Part shown: one piece after another, positions 32,544 through 37,496 of the stretch
How positions within the stretch are numbered: the stretch's first letter is position 1
How the letters are laid out: the number at the start of each line of letters is the position of its first letter
Source: Sphingobacteriales bacterium TSM_CSM
GTDB taxonomy: Bacteria; Bacteroidota; Bacteroidia; Chitinophagales; UBA2359
Reading direction: 5' to 3'
Assembly (NCBI GenBank): GCA_002212725.1
Contig: MTCR01000048.1
Coordinates: 1 to 37,496 of the forward strand
DNA length: 37,496 nucleotides
Program-made: the position numbers and the translations under genes
Notes under the pieces: model-generated
Seen by the model: only the letters and a program-made list of their open reading frames with translations
The model's database searches: none
What the model was told of the DNA's origin: nothing

Positions 32544-33158
32544 ATGAAGACTACCCCGTTTTTCGCAGCAATTATTGCCTTAACCACGCTTGTTTGGGCA
32601 GGTTTTAAAAAAATTGACTTCAACGGCTGCAACCACCAATATGCTATTTTGCCCGAAAAACCGGGTACGCTTGAAAGCGACCGGCTGCTGTGGTCGTCGG
32701 CAAAAAAAATAAACTGGGAAGACTTTAAAGCCTCACCCGATACCAACCTCCTTTATATTGCCGCCCTTACTTCTTCTTCTATTGTTTACAGCTATTACTG
32801 CAATAATGATGAACTGGTTTTTACCATAAAAGCCGTGTTCAGAAAAAACGAGTCGTGGGTGCGACCCGAAGCTAAAACCGATTTCTATCTCAACCACGAA
32901 CTGCTGCATTTTGATATTACCGAACTCTACGCCCGAAAACTGCGCGAAAAATTAGCCCAATACCGCTTTACCTGCAACCAATCTGCCGATATGGAAATGA
33001 TTGCCGCAGCAATTTTGGATGAATGGCGAAAAATGGACAAAAAATATGACCTGGAAACGCATTTCAGCCACGATATGCAAATGCAAAAAGACTGGTATGT
33101 ATTTATTCATGAACAACTCTATGACTACCGCGCCTACGCCCTTTTGGAAAGCCAGTGA
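32544..33158 (+). CDS. DUF922-family putative secreted metalloprotease
   Basis: A 204-aa protein from ATG 32544 with a short hydrophobic N-terminus (residues 4-20, possible signal or anchor). It matches the DUF922 pattern: WSSAKKINWEDF near 50-61, a beta-rich middle, then NHELLHFDITELYARKL. This contains H118-E-L-L-H122, an HExxH zinc-protease motif. A cysteine pair (Cys30, Cys86) is possible. The family is often described as a predicted secreted Zn-dependent protease, not well characterised. It is preceded by an unusually strong ribosome-binding site and followed by an intergenic repeat cluster. Confidence 0.83.
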   Translation: MKTTPFFAAIIALTTLVWAGFKKIDFNGCNHQYAILPEKPGTLESDRLLWSSAKKINWEDFKASPDTNLLYIAALTSSSIVYSYYCNNDELVFTIKAVFRKNESWVRPEAKTDFYLNHELLHFDITELYARKLREKLAQYRFTCNQSADMEMIAAAILDEWRKMDKKYDLETHFSHDMQMQKDWYVFIHEQLYDYRAYALLESQ

Positions 33159-33163
33159 TTGTT

Positions 33164-33332
33164 AGTTATGAGTTATGAATTATGAGTTATGAGTTATGAG
33201 TGGTGTTTTGGTTCGGCAAGCTCACCGCACAAAATAACTGGTTCGACAAGCTCACCAGCCAAATTTATTGGTACGGCAAACTCACGGGTTTGACAAGTTC
33301 ATCGGATAAATTCATAACTCATAACTCATAAT
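33164..33332. repeat. Intergenic repeat cluster with outer inverted arms
   Basis: TATGAGT-type heptamer repeats at 33164-33201 face their complement at 33311-33332; 33179-33200 matches at 21 of 22 positions. Between them lie about four degenerate copies of a unit like GGTTCGRCAAGCTCACC, starting near 33210, 33240, 33270 and 33287. The cluster sits between convergent genes. Confidence 0.85.
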
Positions 33333-33353
33333 TTATTTGCCTTTTTTGCGCTT

Positions 33354-36300
33354 CTACACCATTGCCAATCCGTTGTTCCAGGCCTCCAGCAATTGGGCAA
33401 CCGGCAGGTTTACCAATTCATTGTTGCCTTGCCAAATTTGCAGATGCTGTTCTTTGGTTACCATACCCAAAAAATGTGCATAGCCGCCCATCATTTGCTC
33501 AAACAACATGCGGTTGGTTGGTTTTACCGTAACTAAGAACCGGCTGTGACTTTCAGAAAACAGCAAGGCGTTGAGCGAAAGAGATTTATCAAAAAAGTTA
33601 TCCAAATCAATTCTTGCGCCAAGGTTGCCGCCAAAAGCACTTTCGGCCAGGGCTACGGCCAAGCCGCCGTCAGACAGGTCGTGGCTGCTTTCAATAAGGC
33701 GGTGGCAGTTTGCCTGCATCACCTTCAGGTACAGGTTTCGGGCTTCGGTTTTGCGCACTTGCGGCACGTTGGCGCCCAATTGGTTATACAGGCGGTAAAA
33801 CTCCGATGCACCCAACTCGTTGTAGGTGGCGCCGAGTTGGTAAACCAAATCGCCGGCGGCTTTAAACTCGGCGGTTACCACCTGCCGCACATCGGGCATT
33901 TTGGCTGCCATAGAGTAGAGAATGGTAGGCGGAACCGAAATTTTTACCCCATCTGCCTTAAAATCGTTTTTCATGCTGTCTTTACCCGATGTAAGCGGAA
34001 TTTGGTAAAACGTAGCCATATCGTACAGGGCTTCGCACATTTGCACCAACTTGGCCAATTTTAGTTTGCCATCGGGGTTGTTTACCGGGTCATATACCGA
34101 ATCGGGCACGCAAAAATTATCGTTTACCGACCAGAAAATACCGTCGTTTTCGGCCGTATTGGGTAAACTGCCACCTACCGAAATTATTTGCCGCACCGCC
34201 TCATCAAAAGCCCCGGCCGACATTTGGTAGGCATCAATATCGCCATAGCGCGGAATAATGCCGTTTGATACGGCAATGCCCTCGTAGCCGGTAAAATTTA
34301 CCCTGAGCACGGCGGCATCCTGCGGGGCTTTACCCTGCGGCCCCATCAGCGGCTTAACAATGGTTTTGCCTTTAACCTCGTGGTCGTACTGCCGTATTAC
34401 GTTCTCCCGCGAGCAGATGTTGAGGCTGCCCATAAGTTGCAGTAAAATGGCGTTGTAATCGGGGTTTGGGGGCAGTTGTGGTTCTTGCAGGGCTGGTTTT
34501 ACCCATTCGGCTTCCAGATATTTTACCGGCACACCTTCATGCAGAAAGTGCATGTTGAGGTAAGCCACCGGGCGGTTGTTAAAGCGCACATCAAGAAAGC
34601 CGGTATTGGTAAAGTTGCCAATATGAGTTAGTTCCACTTCCATGGAGGTGGCAAGTTCCAACAGGGCGGGCACGTGTTGCGGTTCGGCAACAATGGTCAT
34701 GCGCTCCTGCGATTCGGAAACAAAAATTTCCCACGGTTTCAGTCCGGCGTATTTGAGCGGCACTTTTTCAAGGTGTACCTGTGCGCCGCCGCTAATGGTT
34801 GCCAGTTCGCCCAAAGATGATGACAACCCGCCGGCACCGTTATCGGTACTGCACTTTACCAACCCGGCTTCGCAGGCCCGAACCAGAAAATCGGCCAGCA
34901 GTTTTTGGGTAATGGGGCTGCCAATCTGTACAGCCGATTGTGGCGAGTATTCATCTATTTCTACCGATGAAAAAGTGGCGCCGTGTATGCCGTCTTTACC
35001 AACCCGTCCGCCGCCCATTAAAATTACATCGCCCGGGTCAATGGGTTTTTCCCAGGCGGGTTTACCTGCATAGGCAGGTTGCATAAGCGCACCCGTACCG
35101 CAATACACTAAGGGTTTGCCGCTAAAACGGTCGTCGAAAACAATGGCGCCGTTTACCGTAGGTATGCCCGATTTATTGCCGCCGTCTTCTATGCCATGCC
35201 TTACGCCGTTAAAAATACGTTTGGGGTGCAGTTGTCCGGTAAGCAGGGGTTTGTTGTAACCGGGCTTGCCAAAGCAAAGCACATTGGTATTAAACAACAG
35301 CCTTGCGCCGCCCACGCCGGTTCCCAAGGGGTCGCGGTTGTTGCCCAATATGCCGGTTATGGCGCCGCCGTAGGGGTCAAGGGCAGAGGGCGAGTTGTGG
35401 GTTTCTACCTTCCACACAAAATGCAGGTTGGGGTTTACCTTTACCACACCCGCATTGTCAGAAAACACCTTTACCAGCCAGTGGTTGTTATTGGCTTCCA
35501 GTTGTGCGCGCACCGCATCGGTAGCGCCTTTAATGTAGGTTTTAAACAAAGACCGTATGGTTTTCTGGCGGCCGGTTTCGCAATCGGTATAACTTATTTC
35601 GGCGTTAAATTCCTTGTGTTTGCAGTGTTCGCTCCAGGTTTGCGCCAGCACTTCCAATTCGCAGTCGGTGGGTAAAAGCGGAAGCCCGTTTTGCTCGCGC
35701 AGGGCAATGGTTTGCGGGTTTCGGAAATAGGCCTGTATTGCCTTCATTTCCTCCAGATTAAGCGCCAGCAACATTTGTTTTGACAGTTGCAGCAGCGCCT
35801 CATCGGAAATGTTGATATCAATAACCGATACGCTTTCATCGGCTTTTACCCTTACTTCGGGCACATACAGTTTTTCGGGCAGCAGCGTTTTTCCCGAAGC
35901 AAAACTGAACTGGTTAATGAGCGCATTGCCCAGCTCCTGCGCCAGGGTTTGCAGTTGCAGGGGCTGCAAGGCATGCTGCAGGTAGTAAACCTCTTGCGAA
36001 AAAATATGCTGCGTATTGGTATCAATGGGTGTGTTTAAAAAATCGCTCAGGGCTTTTTGGGCGGTAGTGCCTTCGTCGTCGGTAACGCCGGGCAGCTTGG
36101 CTATGGCAATGTAAGATTGAAAACCCTCCTGCGGCATGAGTTCATTTACATACAGTTCGTTTACAATTTCATCGCTCAGGCAGAGGCGGGCAAAATCGGA
36201 TACCTGTTGCGGGGTAAGTTGGTAGCCGATGGTAAAAATTTTACTGCTCTTAACCGCGCCCGTATCTATGCCAAAATACCGCTGTGCTTTTTTGGCCAAT

Positions 36301-36365
36301 TGTTCGGCAGCCACATCGCGAATGCCGGGTTTGCAGGCAAGTTGTATGTATTGGTAATTGCTCAT
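33354..36365 (-). CDS. purL: Phosphoribosylformylglycinamidine synthase, PurS-PurL fusion without glutaminase
   Basis: A 1003-aa protein from ATG 36365 (MSNYQYIQLACKPG); an upstream extension to 36458 is not conserved-looking. The first about 200 residues are a PurS-like N-terminal region. The synthetase core follows: QTWSEHCKHKEFN, KVETHNSPSALDPYGGAITG, DNGAGGLSSSLGELA, PLTSGKDSMKND and SSHDLSDGGLAVALAE. It converts FGAR to FGAM with ATP and ammonia in purine synthesis. Large fused PurL (about 1300 aa) ends with a glutaminase domain. This one stops before it, and the purQ at 16.2 kb supplies that function. The intermediate architecture differs from both the three-gene (purS/Q/L) and one-gene forms. 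Confidence 0.95.
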   Translation of the reverse strand: MSNYQYIQLACKPGIRDVAAEQLAKKAQRYFGIDTGAVKSSKIFTIGYQLTPQQVSDFARLCLSDEIVNELYVNELMPQEGFQSYIAIAKLPGVTDDEGTTAQKALSDFLNTPIDTNTQHIFSQEVYYLQHALQPLQLQTLAQELGNALINQFSFASGKTLLPEKLYVPEVRVKADESVSVIDINISDEALLQLSKQMLLALNLEEMKAIQAYFRNPQTIALREQNGLPLLPTDCELEVLAQTWSEHCKHKEFNAEISYTDCETGRQKTIRSLFKTYIKGATDAVRAQLEANNNHWLVKVFSDNAGVVKVNPNLHFVWKVETHNSPSALDPYGGAITGILGNNRDPLGTGVGGARLLFNTNVLCFGKPGYNKPLLTGQLHPKRIFNGVRHGIEDGGNKSGIPTVNGAIVFDDRFSGKPLVYCGTGALMQPAYAGKPAWEKPIDPGDVILMGGGRVGKDGIHGATFSSVEIDEYSPQSAVQIGSPITQKLLADFLVRACEAGLVKCSTDNGAGGLSSSLGELATISGGAQVHLEKVPLKYAGLKPWEIFVSESQERMTIVAEPQHVPALLELATSMEVELTHIGNFTNTGFLDVRFNNRPVAYLNMHFLHEGVPVKYLEAEWVKPALQEPQLPPNPDYNAILLQLMGSLNICSRENVIRQYDHEVKGKTIVKPLMGPQGKAPQDAAVLRVNFTGYEGIAVSNGIIPRYGDIDAYQMSAGAFDEAVRQIISVGGSLPNTAENDGIFWSVNDNFCVPDSVYDPVNNPDGKLKLAKLVQMCEALYDMATFYQIPLTSGKDSMKNDFKADGVKISVPPTILYSMAAKMPDVRQVVTAEFKAAGDLVYQLGATYNELGASEFYRLYNQLGANVPQVRKTEARNLYLKVMQANCHRLIESSHDLSDGGLAVALAESAFGGNLGARIDLDNFFDKSLSLNALLFSESHSRFLVTVKPTNRMLFEQMMGGYAHFLGMVTKEQHLQIWQGNNELVNLPVAQLLEAWNNGLAMV

Positions 36366-36390
36366 GTTGCTAACTAAACTTGTTTGGCGG

Positions 36391-36398
36391 CAAAGATA
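36391..36398 (-). promoter_or_regulatory. Promoter -7 box for purL
   Basis: Minus-strand TATCTTTG matches TAnnTTTG, 26 bp before the purL ATG. Confidence 0.55.
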
Positions 36399-36452
36399 CA
36401 ATTTTACCGGCAGACTGAATGTGTTTTTTGGCCGATGTTCTTTTCCTTGTCT

Positions 36453-36505
36453 GCGCAAGGTTGTTCCTTGTAGTTGGGTTAACCGACCAAGGATTAGCCT
36501 TGCGC
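36453..36505. repeat. Nested hairpin between purL and adhesin gene
   Basis: GCGCAAGG (36453-36460) pairs with CCTTGCGC (36498-36505). Inside, TCCTTG (36465-36470) pairs with CAAGGA (36488-36493) around a GGTTAACC palindrome at 36477-36484. No T-run follows. Confidence 0.65.
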
Positions 36506-36608
36506 GGGCTAAGCGGGTAAGCAGTTAAACTAATCTGTGCTGCTATTTCAATTACCCCGATTAAATACTACATTGGGGCAATTTTTAGTAGCACTACCCA
36601 AACAAAAC

Positions 36609-36621
36609 GTACAATTTGTAC
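36609..36621. promoter_or_regulatory. Palindrome upstream of adhesin gene
   Basis: GTACAATTTGTAC is a perfect 13-bp inverted repeat centred 44 bp before the ATG at 36659. It may be an operator or a chance palindrome. Confidence 0.3.
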
Positions 36622-36658
36622 CTTCAAGCAAAATTTTTAACCTAAACTTTACTACTTA

Positions 36659-37447
36659 ATGAAAAACACACATTGGTTTTTAGGGTTTATTACCGTATTC
36701 ATTGGCATTTCTGTTATTTCTTATGCACAAGTACCGCAACTTATTAACTACCAGGCAGTAGCCCGCAATGCAGCCGGACAGCCGTTGGCTAACCAAGCCG
36801 TATCGGTAAGGCTATCGGTAAGGCAAAGCACCGCCGGCGGCACCATTCAGTATCAGGAAACGCACAACGTTACCTCCGGCCCGCAGGCTTTAATCAACCT
36901 GCAAATAGGCGGCGGCTCACCTAACCTCGATTCTTTTGCCGATATTACCTGGACAGACGGGCAACCCAAATTCCTGCAAACAGAATTAGACCCCGACGGC
37001 CCGGGCGCACAACCTTTTGTAAACATGGGCACACAACAATTGGTAAGCGTACCGTATGCCTTGTATGGCGAAGAAACAAGGTGGGTGAAGGTGAGCGGAG
37101 AAAATATGAGAGTAGGAGATAGCAATTATAATTTCAGTGGCGATAAAAATGTAGCAATTGGTAAACAAGCGCTTAGTGCAAATACAACCGCTTCTCAAAA
37201 TTCGGCATTGGGTTTCAATGCACTTTTAAATAACAATGGATTTGGTAACACTGCCGTTGGGTCGAAGGCATTATTCTCAAATGGGGCAGGTGCAGTAAAT
37301 AGTGCAGTAGGGTATAATGCTCTTTACAACAATACAGAAGGGTCAGATAATACTGCCGCAGGAGCTAATGCCATGTTCTCAAATTCATTGGGGGGATTAA
37401 ACAGCGCATTTGGAGAAAATAGCCTTTACAACAATATTAATCCCTAA
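36659..37447 (+). CDS. Secreted adhesin-like protein with trimeric autotransporter head repeats (short or cut)
   Basis: A 262-aa protein with a signal peptide ending near SYAQ. Residues about 25-140 form the common Bacteroidota N-terminal domain of phage-tail-like/adhesin proteins (QLINYQAVARNAAGQPLANQAVSVRLSV...LVSVPYALYGEE). From about 160 the chain has left-handed beta-roll head repeats (NVAIGKQALSANTTASQNSALGFNALLNN...), as in YadA-type adhesins. Relatives usually have many more repeats and a C-terminal anchoring or chaperone domain. Here a stop follows NNINP, 49 bp before the window end. It may be truly short, broken by a mutation, or misassembled at the repeat. No clear promoter beyond a palindrome at 36609. 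Confidence 0.8.
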   Translation: MKNTHWFLGFITVFIGISVISYAQVPQLINYQAVARNAAGQPLANQAVSVRLSVRQSTAGGTIQYQETHNVTSGPQALINLQIGGGSPNLDSFADITWTDGQPKFLQTELDPDGPGAQPFVNMGTQQLVSVPYALYGEETRWVKVSGENMRVGDSNYNFSGDKNVAIGKQALSANTTASQNSALGFNALLNNNGFGNTAVGSKALFSNGAGAVNSAVGYNALYNNTEGSDNTAAGANAMFSNSLGGLNSAFGENSLYNNINP

Positions 37448-37496
37448 CTTTTCAGTATATTAGGTAACAGAAGTTGCTTGCTGCGGCATTTGGGAG

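Noticed and set aside
33164..33332. CRISPR array suggested by repeated GGTTCG units
   Set aside because: Units are degenerate, unevenly spaced and flanked by inverted heptamer repeats; no cas genes nearby.

Overview
The window looks like part of a metagenome-assembled Bacteroidota chromosome, probably of the Chitinophagales/Saprospirales type. Several things support this. Many genes follow the Bacteroidota promoter signature TAnnTTTG at -7, sometimes with TTTG at -33. There are PKD-like and trimeric-adhesin surface proteins, an outer-membrane beta-barrel receptor with a CarboxypepD_reg-like N-terminus, a DUF922 protein, a DUF1573 lipoprotein and Bacteroidota-type intergenic repeats. I cannot name a genus from the sequence.

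Region 1 (1 to about 4.1 kb) is visibly AT-richer than the rest and holds accessory genes. On the minus strand it carries a three-gene type II restriction-modification operon (beta-class N4-cytosine-type methyltransferase with a degenerate nuclease-like tail, small putative winged-helix protein, MjaI-like endonuclease) and two pieces of a class D beta-lactamase. Bases 1-55 are identical to 3807-3861. Joining base 3806 to base 1 restores one uninterrupted 271-aa beta-lactamase with every class D motif. The first 3806 bases therefore behave as a circle or tandem unit opened by the assembler. The non-coding parts hold inverted repeats and cassette-like hairpins, and a decayed small gene lies just past the junction.

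Region 2 (4.3-13 kb) has a secreted PETase/cutinase-like hydrolase with PKD-like and dockerin-like modules, a CAT-anticodon tRNA, a helical protein of unknown function, folD, a small CBM48-type protein and a large outer-membrane receptor.

Region 3 (13-22.6 kb) is largely housekeeping: rpmI-rplT, a secreted papain-family protease, purQ and purH for purine synthesis, a RluA/TruC-type pseudouridine synthase, a repeat-built secreted PKD protein behind a proline/glutamate-repeat protein, and thymidine kinase.

Region 4 (22.6-27 kb, minus strand) is a TerY-P-like signalling triad (vWA protein, PP2C phosphatase, kinase with a C-terminal repeat domain). A nicotinamidase/isochorismatase-family hydrolase lies upstream. 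Its promoter region carries two copies of an inverted-repeat operator, GTGTA-N5-TACAC.

Region 5 (27-37.5 kb) has a DUF1573 lipoprotein, peptide deformylase with ruvX, tRNA-Val, a magnesium-chelatase-like AAA+ ATPase, a branched-chain aminotransferase, a DUF922 putative metalloprotease, an intergenic repeat cluster, a PurS-PurL fusion lacking the glutaminase domain (complemented by the separate purQ at 16.2 kb), and an adhesin head-domain protein running to the window end.
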